A DNA stretch of 64,000 bases from Planctomycetota bacterium. Its GTDB lineage: Bacteria > Planctomycetota > UBA1135 > GCA-002686595. The notes beneath the pieces were generated by a model. The model ran no database searches and had not been told where the DNA came from. It worked only from the letters and a program-made list of their open reading frames with translations. Positions within the stretch are counted from its first letter, which is position 1. Each line of letters begins with the position of its first letter. A program made the translations under genes and the position numbers. The stretch lies in the NCBI GenBank assembly GCA_014237855.1, contig JABACD010000005.1:62001-126000 (forward strand), given 5' to 3'. Below, piece after piece: positions 50,696-59,250 of this stretch.

Positions 50696-50716
50696 TGCTT
50701 GGTGCTGAGCCACACA

Positions 50717-50730
50717 ACGTCGGCCGACGT
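50717..50730. promoter_or_regulatory. 14-bp palindrome in the divergent kinase/Sua5 promoter region
   Basis: ACGTCGGCCGACGT is a perfect 14-bp dyad. A second dyad, TAGCC-5-GGCTA, lies at 50745-50759. Both sit in the short space between the divergent kinase and Sua5-fusion genes, so one may be an operator. If the kinase starts at 50740, the first palindrome would be inside its coding sequence. Confidence 0.35.
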
Positions 50731-50781
50731 GACTGGGCATCTGGTAGCCGAATAGGCTAACCTTCGTGACCTTCGGCGCCT

Positions 50782-51864
50782 ATGACAGTCAGCAGAGTCC
50801 AGCTCAAGGAGTCCGATCGCTCCTGGTTACCCACCGCCCTCGAAGTGCTCGAGCGTGGTGATCTGGTGGTGCTGCCGACCGAGACGGTCTACGGCATTGC
50901 CGCCCGAGCAGACCTGCCCAGCGCCCTGGAGAGGCTTGCGACCAGCAAGGGGCGCCCCGCCGGTATGGCCTGGACCTGGCACGTGGGGTCTGCCGAGGCC
51001 TTGGACCTGTTTCCCAGCTCGAGCCCCTGCGCGGCCCGGCTCGTCGAACGCTACTGGCCCGGCCCCCTCACCCTCGTGCTCCCTGGAGTGCCGCGGGGCC
51101 TCGAACTCTGCGCACACGAGGACTGGACAGGCGTGCGCTGCACTGCCGGCGAGTACTCGCAGGCCCTTTGCGAGGCCGCTTCCTTTCCCCTGGCCATGAC
51201 CAGCGCGAACCCTCACGGAGGTGAGGCCATCGCGCTTCCTGGCAACTGGGACGCGTTGGAGCTCGGCGACGAAGATCTGATCCTGGAGGGTGCGCCCCAG
51301 CAGCTGCCCGGTGCCTCGACCGTACTCAAGATCGGCCCGGGTAGCTTTGAGCTCCTGCGTGAGGGACTGCACGACCTCGATGCCCTGCGCAAGACCGCCG
51401 GCCTGGCCCTCGGATTCGCATGCACAGGCAACACCTGTCGCAGTCCCATGGCCGAGGGAATTGCCCGTGACGCCATCGCTCGCCGACTCGACTGCCACCC
51501 TGGCGAGATCGGGCTCTTTGGATTCGACGTGGTCTCCATGGGCATATTTGCAGCAGCAGGAGCGCCGGCCGCGGCTCATGCGCTCGAGACCTTGCGTGAC
51601 CGGGACATCGACATCTCTGACCACGTCTCGACCCAGGCGACTCCTGAGAGTGTCGGCGAGCTCGACGCAGTCTTCTGCCTCACTCGAAGCCACCTGGATG
51701 CACTCGAGCAGATGCTGCCGCCCCGCAAGGCCCAGCGACTCGCGCTGCTGGACCCGGAAGGCCGCGACATCCCCGACCCAATCGGCGGCAGCGCCGAGGT
51801 CTATCGCAAGTGCGCCGACCGGATTGCGGACTGCATCCTCGCGCGCCTCGACGACTGGGCCTGA
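50782..51864 (+). CDS. Fusion of threonylcarbamoyl-AMP synthase (Sua5/YrdC) and YwlE-type protein arginine phosphatase
   Basis: A 360-residue two-domain protein. Residues 1-200 form the Sua5/YrdC domain, which makes threonylcarbamoyl-AMP for the t6A37 modification of ANN-reading tRNAs. Markers are GDLVVLPTETVYGIAARA, the K-G-R-P motif in TSKGRPAG, YWPGPLTLVL and MTSANPHGG. Residues 208-360 form a low-molecular-weight phosphatase: the P-loop is FACTGNTCRSPMAEG with Cys214, Thr218 and Arg220, and the general acid is Asp332 in DPIGGS. The Thr in the P-loop matches YwlE, where it gives specificity for phosphoarginine over phosphotyrosine. In Bacillus the two genes are separate neighbours. Here they are one chain without a stop between them. 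Confidence 0.88.
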   Translation: MTVSRVQLKESDRSWLPTALEVLERGDLVVLPTETVYGIAARADLPSALERLATSKGRPAGMAWTWHVGSAEALDLFPSSSPCAARLVERYWPGPLTLVLPGVPRGLELCAHEDWTGVRCTAGEYSQALCEAASFPLAMTSANPHGGEAIALPGNWDALELGDEDLILEGAPQQLPGASTVLKIGPGSFELLREGLHDLDALRKTAGLALGFACTGNTCRSPMAEGIARDAIARRLDCHPGEIGLFGFDVVSMGIFAAAGAPAAAHALETLRDRDIDISDHVSTQATPESVGELDAVFCLTRSHLDALEQMLPPRKAQRLALLDPEGRDIPDPIGGSAEVYRKCADRIADCILARLDDWA

Positions 51865-51886
51865 AGTCCTCTGGCGGCGCCGGGCC

Positions 51887-54514
51887 TCAGCGTTCCCAGA
51901 CGCGCAGCTGCTGCCCCACGCGAGTCTCGAGCAGGCCAGGACACAGCTCCAGGGCCCTCTCCAGCTCCCTGGCTGCACGCTGGCTTCCCAGGCGCTCAAG
52001 GGCCACGGAGAGATAGGCGCGGACGTCGGCACGCTCGGGTCTCAGGGCCCCGCAGCGGGACAGGAGTGCGGCCGCCGCAGCCGCCCCCTCCCGGCCACCG
52101 TCCCGAGCCAGGAGGAGCTTGGCCTGCTGCAGGCCCTCCACGAACTCGATCTCCATCTCGAGGCGCAGGAGTCCTGGATCATTGCCGACCAGCATGGCTG
52201 CCCTGTCGAGCAGAGCACGCGATCCCGATGCCAGGCCCGGCTCCGGGAGCTGCACGCCCAAGGCGTTCGCACGCTCGAGCGCAAAGGCCTCGCGAGCCTC
52301 GCGAACCAGGGCCAGTCCTCGCATTCGATCCTCTGCCTCGGGCCCTACCTCCAACCACCACTCCAGCGGAATGGGCTGGGCCAGGGAGCGGAGCTTGGCC
52401 AGGTTCCGCGGCAGGTCTCCGAGCGCTTTTCCGCCGGGACGATGGGGTCGGTAGATCACCCAGGGATCCAGGTCTCGTAGCGCTCGAGCCGGTCGAGGCA
52501 GCTCCTTGCCCGGAACCACGTAGCGCGCGAGAAGCCCCTCGAGACTGTCCAGGCCCAGCGCTGCCAGCTCAGCCACCAGCTCCTCCGAGTCGGAAGAGAA
52601 GCGCTGAGCGCTTGGGCTCACGGCGCCCTTCGATCCAATCAGGATGACCTGAGTACCGAAGACCCAGACACTCGACCACTCGAAGGCCGCTGCGAAGGCA
52701 CCCAGGACCGCATCAAAGACCTCAGGCTCGAGAGCGTGGGGCGGTACCCACTGACACAGGAGCCCCCCCTCCTCAAGAGACGAGCGCGCACGGTCGTAGA
52801 ACTCCCTGGTGTAGAGATACACCCCAAAGGGCGAGTTCGGCAGCAGGGGCTCCATTGTGAGGACGTCGTAGGCCTTCTCCCTGTCGCCGAGAGTGTGGCG
52901 CCCATCACCGATCAGGACCTCGCTGCGCGGATCATCGAGGACCCCACGGTTGACCTCCTCGAAGTAGCTCGCGAAGTCCGTCACGGACTCCGAGAGCTCG
53001 AGCACCTCGAGCTGCTCGACCTCCGGATGGAGGGAGACGGACCCGGCCGTGGTTCCAGTTCCGAAGGCCAGGACCCCCACTCGACGTGGCTCGGGATGCA
53101 GGAGCAGCGGCAGATGGCCGAGCGCCCTCATGTAGTCGTAGTCTCGTCCGCTGGCCGCTGCACGAAAGCCATCGGTGAGCAGGGTTCGCTCACCCAGCAA
53201 ACCGTCCTCGACCACGGAGACCAGGAAGTGCTCGTCCTCGTGGGTGGCGAGCAGCTCGAGACTTGGATTGGCCAGAGGAGGCGAGTCCAGCGCCGGGCTT
53301 CGCGGGAATACCGAGCTCAGGGCGATCGCGATCAGCGCTGTACCCGTTACCACGCCCACCAGCCTCCAACGCGGAAGGAACCAGCCTGTCGCCCAGGCCC
53401 CCGCAATGCCCCAACAAGCGAGGGATACATTCATGCCGAAGAGCGGCAGCAGTACCAGGTGAGAGAGCGGTAGACCAATGGCGACCCCCAGTGCCTCCCA
53501 ACCCAGTAGCCGCCCGAGCCTGGGAGCCGACGCCCCGCCCAGTAGCCGATGGAGCACCGGTACCCAGCCACCGAAGGGAATCAAGACCGGCCCCATGAGC
53601 ACCAGGGCTCGCCACAGCAACGGCTGGCCCTGCGTCCCAGGCAAGGTCAAGGGCAGGAGGAACAGGGCGCTGCTGGAGAGCACGCAGAGGATCCCTAGCA
53701 CGACCAGCCCACGCCAATCTCTCGGCAGAATCCGGGGCATGATCATGGCTCCCAGCCCAAGGGCGATCATCGAGGCCACCAGGATGCTCCCCAAGGTGGC
53801 CTGCATGCCACCGAACCAGAGCACCCCCAGGCGAACGCCAAACCACTCGAGGGTTCCGATCCACCCGGTCACGATCGCCAGCAGGACTCCTGCCCTCCAG
53901 GGACTCAGAGTTGGCCCCTCTGGAGCGAGAACACCCGGGTCCTCCACAGCAGGGGTTCCGGGTGAGTGGATCAGGCCACCGACCAGGGCTACCAGGCCAC
54001 CGCAAACGCCAGCCATCGCACCGGCCACGCCCCGCCCCCACAAGGCCGGGACCATGTCTGCAAGCGTGGCCGCACCAAGTGCAGCCCCCAGCAAGTTGGC
54101 TCCGAACAACCACCCCAGGTCTCCCCGCGAGCCCAGGGACCAGTGCCTCGACAGCAAGGGCAAGAGCAGCCCCTGTGGAAATGCAGCGGCGAGCAGGACG
54201 AGGAGGGTCACTCCCCAGTGCACCGCAGGAAGCGTCGTCGCGCCAGCCGTCCACACGAGCAAGGACGGCCCCACACACCCCACGAGAATCAGGGCTGCCC
54301 CAGCCCCCAACCACAGCCAGCGGTCACGTCCCGGAAAGGTACCGGCGAACCAGGCGCCCAGAGCCCAGCCCGAGATGTACACGCCAATTCCAACCGGAGC
54401 CGAACGACCGTAGCCGATCGTGATGCCCGACAGATTCGTGACGACAACCTCGAGGCCCAGGCCTCCTGCACCAACGAGCAGGGCAGCGATCAGCAGCAGT
54501 AGCTTCTTGCCCAC
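51887..54514 (-). CDS. Membrane protein with spermidine synthase-like domain and TPR-like C-terminus
   Basis: An 875-residue protein. The N-terminal half has about 12 hydrophobic segments (first: LLLLIAALLVGAGGLGLEVV) in an MFS-like arrangement. The middle (about 440-700) is a spermidine synthase-like Rossmann domain: VGVLAFGTGTTAGSVSL, QLEVLELSESV, LIGDGRHTLG. The segment that holds the catalytic aspartates in SpeE (I-x-D-S-T-D-P) reads VLTMEPLLPN, the Glu-Pro form seen in membrane-bound relatives, so true aminopropyl transfer is doubtful. The last 150 residues are Ala/Leu/Arg-rich helices resembling TPRs. It follows ptsN by 22 bases on the same strand. Confidence 0.85.
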   Translation of the reverse strand: MGKKLLLLIAALLVGAGGLGLEVVVTNLSGITIGYGRSAPVGIGVYISGWALGAWFAGTFPGRDRWLWLGAGAALILVGCVGPSLLVWTAGATTLPAVHWGVTLLVLLAAAFPQGLLLPLLSRHWSLGSRGDLGWLFGANLLGAALGAATLADMVPALWGRGVAGAMAGVCGGLVALVGGLIHSPGTPAVEDPGVLAPEGPTLSPWRAGVLLAIVTGWIGTLEWFGVRLGVLWFGGMQATLGSILVASMIALGLGAMIMPRILPRDWRGLVVLGILCVLSSSALFLLPLTLPGTQGQPLLWRALVLMGPVLIPFGGWVPVLHRLLGGASAPRLGRLLGWEALGVAIGLPLSHLVLLPLFGMNVSLACWGIAGAWATGWFLPRWRLVGVVTGTALIAIALSSVFPRSPALDSPPLANPSLELLATHEDEHFLVSVVEDGLLGERTLLTDGFRAAASGRDYDYMRALGHLPLLLHPEPRRVGVLAFGTGTTAGSVSLHPEVEQLEVLELSESVTDFASYFEEVNRGVLDDPRSEVLIGDGRHTLGDREKAYDVLTMEPLLPNSPFGVYLYTREFYDRARSSLEEGGLLCQWVPPHALEPEVFDAVLGAFAAAFEWSSVWVFGTQVILIGSKGAVSPSAQRFSSDSEELVAELAALGLDSLEGLLARYVVPGKELPRPARALRDLDPWVIYRPHRPGGKALGDLPRNLAKLRSLAQPIPLEWWLEVGPEAEDRMRGLALVREAREAFALERANALGVQLPEPGLASGSRALLDRAAMLVGNDPGLLRLEMEIEFVEGLQQAKLLLARDGGREGAAAAAALLSRCGALRPERADVRAYLSVALERLGSQRAARELERALELCPGLLETRVGQQLRVWER

Positions 54515-54536
54515 GGAATTCGGGCCAGGGTCTGGA

Positions 54537-55004
54537 TCAGGCCTCGCCGCTACGCAGCGCGTACCAGGCTGACTCCGCAGACTCAGCGCTCAAGAGTCTC
54601 TCGCGAACCTCATCCTTGGCAAGAATGCGGGCCACGTCCGCCAGGGTGCGTATGTGTAGCAGCTTCTGTGTCTTGGGAATAACCAGCAAGACCACGAAGC
54701 GAGCGGGCTGACCGTCGATGCTCTCGAAGTTGAGGCCTCCTTCGGATTTCACGATCCCCAAGGCAACAGCCAGGTTCTCCACACCGTCGACGGCCGCGTG
54801 TGGAATCGCGATTCCATGTTCCATTCCCGTGGACATCGAGCGCTCCCGGGCAAGCACGGCTTCACGAATGGTGTCGTGCTCCTCCTCCGGGATACGGCCC
54901 ATTTCAAGCAAGTGGTCGACCAGACGACCCACGGAGTCCCACTTGTCAATGGGATCGAAGTCGAGGATCAGGTCCTCGGGGGAGAGCAGTTCGGTCAGGC
55001 GCAT
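54537..55004 (-). CDS. ptsN: PTS EIIA domain protein (PtsN/fructose type)
   Basis: A 155-residue EIIA of the fructose/mannitol/nitrogen class. The phosphorylated residue is His69 in GIAIPHAAVDG. LLSPEDLILD at the N-terminus and the LVIPKTQKLLHIRTLADVA segment fit PtsN. A lone EIIA without permease domains generally acts in regulation (PTS-Ntr) and takes phosphate from EI-Ntr and NPr. Those partners are not in the window. It is probably cotranscribed with the membrane spermidine synthase-like gene downstream. Confidence 0.9.
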   Translation of the reverse strand: MRLTELLSPEDLILDFDPIDKWDSVGRLVDHLLEMGRIPEEEHDTIREAVLARERSMSTGMEHGIAIPHAAVDGVENLAVALGIVKSEGGLNFESIDGQPARFVVLLVIPKTQKLLHIRTLADVARILAKDEVRERLLSAESAESAWYALRSGEA

Positions 55005-55068
55005 GTAAGCGGCAGGATAGCGGCGGCGGGTGTATGAGGGTACGGCTTTCTACCCCTGAGCAAAATCA

Positions 55069-55111
55069 GGGGGCCCCGGGAGTCCGGCTCGGCCGAACTC
55101 CCGGGGCCCCC
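55069..55111 (-). terminator. Rho-independent terminator of nhaA
   Basis: A perfect 15-bp GC-rich stem (55069-55083 with 55097-55111) has a 13-base loop. It starts 20 bases past the nhaA stop. On the minus strand it is followed by TGATTTTGC, a T-run. It is the clearest terminator in the window. Confidence 0.85.
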
Positions 55112-55130
55112 CCGCGAGAGCATCTGGCTC

Positions 55131-56480
55131 TTAGGCGGCCTCGGAAGGCTCCCGATCTGCCGAGGCCGTCTGGCTCTGATTCTTTTTTCCCATCCCCAGG
55201 GCCTTCCCCAGGGCAATGGCTGCAATCCCTACCAGGCCGGAGAACAGCGCTCCCATCTTGGCCTGACCCTGGAGTAGCGGGTCGGTGAAGGCCGCACCAG
55301 CGACAAACAAGGCAACCGTCAGGCCCAGGGCTCCGATGAAGCCAGCCATGATGAGATCCAGGTTGTTCATCCCCTTGGGCAGGGGGAAGCCAGCCTTCGT
55401 GCCGACCATGGCAAACAGGCTGATTCCAAGGGTCTTCCCGACCACGAGTGCTCCCAGGATGATCCAGGTCATCGGTCCGATGCCTGCCAGCTCCACGCCC
55501 GCATTGGCGAAGGCGAAGAAGAACAGCCCGAAGTCGACAAAGAACTTCAGCTGATGCTCAAAGAGATGCAGGGGCGAGTGATCCCGCTCGAGGGTCCCGT
55601 GGCCGGTCGCCTCTGCCTGATCCACCTCGTCGGCCTCGACGAACATGCCCGTGTCACGTTTCGGTCCCGGCAGGAACGGCACGATCGGCACGAGCGCCAG
55701 GGCAGGGTGCAGGTGCGCCAGCATCAGACCCGACCAGGAGACGGGGCCCGCGATGAAGATGTACGGAATCCAGTTGTTGACCTTCATCTTCCGCAGGGCA
55801 AAGGCAATTGCCATTCCAGCGAGCACGAGTCCCAGGAACTCGGGCCGGGCTGGGTTGGCCACATCACCGTAGAAGACCGCGATGATTCCAAGTCCGATGG
55901 CATCGTCTGCAACGGCCAGTAGCAGCAGGTAGTTGATGGCGGGGTGCCCCTTGCCAAAGACCGTACGGGCCACGAGCCAGGCCAGAGCGATGTCGGTCGC
56001 CGTCGGAATACCCCAGCCCTTGGAGAGGCTGCTCTCGCCCCACAGCTCGACACCGGCAGGGAAGGACTCGGGGCTCATGTTGTGCCAGAGCACCAGCCCA
56101 GCGAAGAACACCAGAACCGGCCCGAACACACCTCCGAGGGTGGCCAGGAGTGGACTGATGGCCGACTTGAAGGGATTCAGACTCCCTCCAGGTAGCGCGG
56201 CCTCGGTGATCTCCTTGGCTGCAATTCCGAAGAAAAAGACCATGAACAGGTCATTGACGATGAACTGGGTGCCGACCTCGTGGCCGAACAACGAGAATCC
56301 AAGGCTGAAGACCTCGTGATGCCCGTCGCCGGACTCGCCTCCCCCGTGAATGGCACCGAACCAGTGGTGATACCAATCGGGTGCCAGGTTGGCGGCCAGG
56401 AGTGCCGCGAACACACCCGCGATCAGCGGGATCGAGAACTCCTGCAGGAAGTTGACGAAGCCTTTCTTGTTGCTGCTCAA
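55131..56480 (-). CDS. nhaA: Na+/H+ antiporter NhaA
   Basis: A 449-residue inner-membrane antiporter with about 12 helices that exports Na+ in exchange for H+. The functional acids are present: Asp in WGIPTATDIALAW and the Asp pair in LAVADDAIGLGIIAVFY. The start ENF-like region (NFLQEFSIPLIAGVFAALLA) and VNDLFMVFFFGIAAKEI are typical. A longer-than-usual hydrophilic loop near residue 290 (EADEVDQAEATGHG) and a His/Gly-rich periplasmic loop near residue 50 (GGGESGDGHH) are local features. It ends at a strong terminator and suggests a marine or saline-exposed organism. Confidence 0.95.
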   Translation of the reverse strand: MSSNKKGFVNFLQEFSIPLIAGVFAALLAANLAPDWYHHWFGAIHGGGESGDGHHEVFSLGFSLFGHEVGTQFIVNDLFMVFFFGIAAKEITEAALPGGSLNPFKSAISPLLATLGGVFGPVLVFFAGLVLWHNMSPESFPAGVELWGESSLSKGWGIPTATDIALAWLVARTVFGKGHPAINYLLLLAVADDAIGLGIIAVFYGDVANPARPEFLGLVLAGMAIAFALRKMKVNNWIPYIFIAGPVSWSGLMLAHLHPALALVPIVPFLPGPKRDTGMFVEADEVDQAEATGHGTLERDHSPLHLFEHQLKFFVDFGLFFFAFANAGVELAGIGPMTWIILGALVVGKTLGISLFAMVGTKAGFPLPKGMNNLDLIMAGFIGALGLTVALFVAGAAFTDPLLQGQAKMGALFSGLVGIAAIALGKALGMGKKNQSQTASADREPSEAA

Positions 56481-57018
56481 GGCAATAAACGTGGTAGTTG
56501 ATTGGAGGGAGCCCCTCGAGCGACGCCGCGGTCACTTTCCAGGGGTAGTTCAGATGGAGAACAGGATGCACTTAGCCGTCCGGTCGAACAATCTTCGGCG
56601 GAGATCCCGAGCAACCTTGATGGCTGTGAGACCTCCTCCGGGAAGATTGGGACAGGCTGAAATCGACCCGCGAATGCAGAGCCCTGCCTCCCCGACCACC
56701 CTGAAGAAGGCCTGGTCGAGGCGGTTTGAGAGAACAATGCCGGGAAGATACTCAGGCCCACGGCGTCTCCAAAGAGTCTCTCGGTGGGTTCCCGCTGCCA
56801 ACAGCCCGGATCCATCGCATTGACACGCCCCTCGGGGAACTCTAGGCTGCCCGCCGAGCCTGGAATCCCCCTGGGCCTAAGCCATGAAAGCGCAACAGTT
56901 TGCGGAAAACCTGCCGTTCCTGAGACAGCTGTCCCATGGACCGTCAGGCGATCCTAGAGCCTCGCGAGCCCCGGACAAGTAACGACCCCGCGTCCATCGA
57001 AGCACGAACCGTCCACCG
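56481..57018. other. Intergenic region between nhaA and the type II secretion operon
   Basis: These 538 bases lie between divergent units and should hold the promoters of nhaA and gspD. No convincing promoter pair was found. A tRNA-like D-arm and anticodon stem appear near 56541-56580 but without T-arm or acceptor partner (see the rejected list). Short open frames here (an 83-codon one on the minus strand at 56550-56801 and a 33-codon one at 56884-56982 on the plus strand) lack supporting features. Confidence 0.4.
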
Positions 57019-59226
57019 ATGATCTCACTCCTCGCAGCCTTGCCTCTCGTCCTCACCCCTGCTGCCCCCGTCCAGGGGCAAGACGGCGGTGAGATCCCGA
57101 TGATCCAGGATCTGGGGAACTCCTGGAAACTGACCTTCGATGAGACCCAGGACGGAATGACGCTCGAGCAGTTCGTCAAGATCTGCCAGCAACGCACCGA
57201 CATCAACTTCACCTACACGAAGGACACGGGCACCCTGCTGGGTGACTCCAAGGTCCGCATGTTCGGTTCCAAGGTGGTTCAGAAGGACGATTTCTACTCC
57301 TTCTTCCAGATCATCATGATCATCAATCGGTTCGTCTGTACCCGAATCGGCCCCGAGGATCTCTCGGTGGTGGTCGTGGCGAGCCTGGACTCTCCTGCCC
57401 GCACGAGTCTGAAGCAGGACGCCATCTACATCGGCCCCGATGAGATCGAGGGCTACGCCAATCAACCGGCCACGATGGTCCAGACGGTCCTCCATCTACC
57501 GCACATGGACGTGCGCACGATGGGTTCCTCCATGCGCCAGATAGTGGCCGACCCGAACACGATGCAGCTGATTCCCATTCCGGAGTCCAACAGCATCATC
57601 CTGACCGGATTCGGAAGTACGGTCGCCTCGCTCACGCAGATGCTGGAGTTGATCAACGAGGTCTCCGCTCCCGAGCCGGCCATCCTGCCGCAGTTCGAGG
57701 TGGTAAAACTCGAGTACGCCTCCGCAGATGAGCTCTCAGACACGCTTGAAGAGCTGCTCGAGGCCAGCCGCCGTGCAGCCAATACCGGCCAGCGCCAGGG
57801 CCAAGCCCAGGGTGCCACAGGCCAGCTGCAACAAGGCACGGTTGAGACCAAGATCATGGTGCAACCCCGTACCAATTCGCTGCTCATCATGGCCATGCCT
57901 GATGACATGCCCGGAATCATGGAGCTCGTCGCACGCCTGGACATCGATCACGTCGAGCGCGAGCAGAACTTCCACTTCATCAGTCTCGAGAATGCCGATG
58001 CCGAGGACACGGCGGACGTGCTCAGCGAGTTCCTGTCTGACTCGACTCGAGTTCGGAATGCCGGGCAGACAGGTGGTGGTGCCCAGGGCCGTGGGGGCTC
58101 GGCGGCTGCTGCCAACGACGAGGTCGCGGTCGTCCCCGACCCTGCGACCAACTCCCTGCTGATCGCAGCAGGCCGATCACGGTACGACGAGATCATGAGC
58201 TTGATCGAGAGGCTCGACCAGCCTCAGGATCAGGTCCTGATCGAGACGGCGCTGATCGAACTCTCAGGCAGCGACTTCCGCGACATCGGAATCGAGCTTG
58301 GCGGCGCCGACATTCCTGGAACAGACGGCACGGGGAGCTTTGGAGTCTCCAGCTTTGGACTGAGTACCTTCAGCGACAACGACGGTGATGGCATCCCTGA
58401 CGTTCGAGTTCCGACGCTGGCGAGCGGCGTCACCGCAGGGATCATCGAAGGCAGTGGGTTCTCCCTGCCAGTGCTGATCGCAGCCATCGAGGAGAGGATC
58501 GACACGAACGTGTTGAACATCCCCTCTGTGCTGGTCAACAACAACAGTGCTGCGACTGTTCGAACCCTGGACGAGCAACCCACGACAACCGTCACGACCA
58601 ATGGTGATGGACAGACCCAGGAGAACTTCAACGGGTACGAGGAAGCAGGTATCACCCTGTCGATATCCCCCACGATCAGTGCCTCGCGGTACCTGCGTCT
58701 GAACATCGAACTCGAGGTGTCCAACTTCCAGGGCTCTTTCAGCGGCGCCATCCCGCCCCCGAAGACCACCCGAAACCTGACCACTGTCGTCAATGTGCCC
58801 GACGGAGACACCATGGTCATCGGCGGCATCATCGTCGACGATCACAATGAAGAGTCCAACTCGGTGCCCTTCCTGGGCGACATCCCCGTCCTTGGGGTGC
58901 TCTTCCGCCGCGACAAGAAGACTCAGAAGCGGACCACACTCTACTTCTTCGTGACCCCCCACATCATGCATGACCGGGAGTTCGCGGACCTGGCAGCCTA
59001 CAGCTACCGCATGAAGCTCGAGGCCGCAGAGACCATCGGCGCTGGAAGGGTGCGAATGATCGATCCTTCATTCGGGGCTCAGGAAGATGTTGAGAACCTG
59101 CTCGATGGCTTCAAGCTGCCGGTCTACCAGGCACCCGATAAGGGAGAGGTTGACCAGAGCTACCTGGGAATCGACTCGGAGAAGGCCAACGAGATGTCTC
59201 GCCAGGCGACCTCCGGTGGACTCTAG
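57019..59226 (+). CDS. gspD: Type II secretion system secretin GspD
   Basis: Outer-membrane secretin, 735 residues, first gene of the secretion operon. A signal peptide (MISLLAALPLVLTPAAPVQG) precedes an N0-like domain (about 30-130), then N1-N3-type repeats with QTVLHLPHMDVRTM, IIPIPESNSIILTG, VKLEYASADEL and the repeat FISLENADAEDTADVL with NSLLIAA. Q/G/A-rich linkers interrupt N2 and N3. The secretin core (about 400-650) holds QVLIETALIELSGSD, LIAAIEERIDTNVLNIPS and the C-terminal VNVPDGDTMVIGGII with FLGDIPVLGVLFR. The final 75 residues may be the pilotin-binding S-domain. No gspC precedes it. Confidence 0.95.
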   Translation: MISLLAALPLVLTPAAPVQGQDGGEIPMIQDLGNSWKLTFDETQDGMTLEQFVKICQQRTDINFTYTKDTGTLLGDSKVRMFGSKVVQKDDFYSFFQIIMIINRFVCTRIGPEDLSVVVVASLDSPARTSLKQDAIYIGPDEIEGYANQPATMVQTVLHLPHMDVRTMGSSMRQIVADPNTMQLIPIPESNSIILTGFGSTVASLTQMLELINEVSAPEPAILPQFEVVKLEYASADELSDTLEELLEASRRAANTGQRQGQAQGATGQLQQGTVETKIMVQPRTNSLLIMAMPDDMPGIMELVARLDIDHVEREQNFHFISLENADAEDTADVLSEFLSDSTRVRNAGQTGGGAQGRGGSAAAANDEVAVVPDPATNSLLIAAGRSRYDEIMSLIERLDQPQDQVLIETALIELSGSDFRDIGIELGGADIPGTDGTGSFGVSSFGLSTFSDNDGDGIPDVRVPTLASGVTAGIIEGSGFSLPVLIAAIEERIDTNVLNIPSVLVNNNSAATVRTLDEQPTTTVTTNGDGQTQENFNGYEEAGITLSISPTISASRYLRLNIELEVSNFQGSFSGAIPPPKTTRNLTTVVNVPDGDTMVIGGIIVDDHNEESNSVPFLGDIPVLGVLFRRDKKTQKRTTLYFFVTPHIMHDREFADLAAYSYRMKLEAAETIGAGRVRMIDPSFGAQEDVENLLDGFKLPVYQAPDKGEVDQSYLGIDSEKANEMSRQATSGGL

Positions 59227-59250
59227 GCGTCCCCAAACAGATCCACGAAC

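Noticed and set aside
56535..56600. tRNA-like sequence: a GTTC-7-GAAC D-arm after TA, and a GGATG/CGTCC anticodon-like stem.
   Set aside because: The loop after the second stem is eight bases, there is no proper T-arm and no 3' acceptor strand pairs with the 5' side. It may be chance or a remnant, so no tRNA is called.
56550..56801. 83-codon open frame on the minus strand between nhaA and gspD.
   Set aside because: No recognisable domain, no ribosome-binding site, and it lies in a divergent promoter region. Composition alone does not support it.
56884..56982. 33-codon plus-strand open frame (MKAQQFAENL start) just upstream of gspD, possibly a leader peptide.
   Set aside because: No Shine-Dalgarno sequence and no attenuator-like structure after it.
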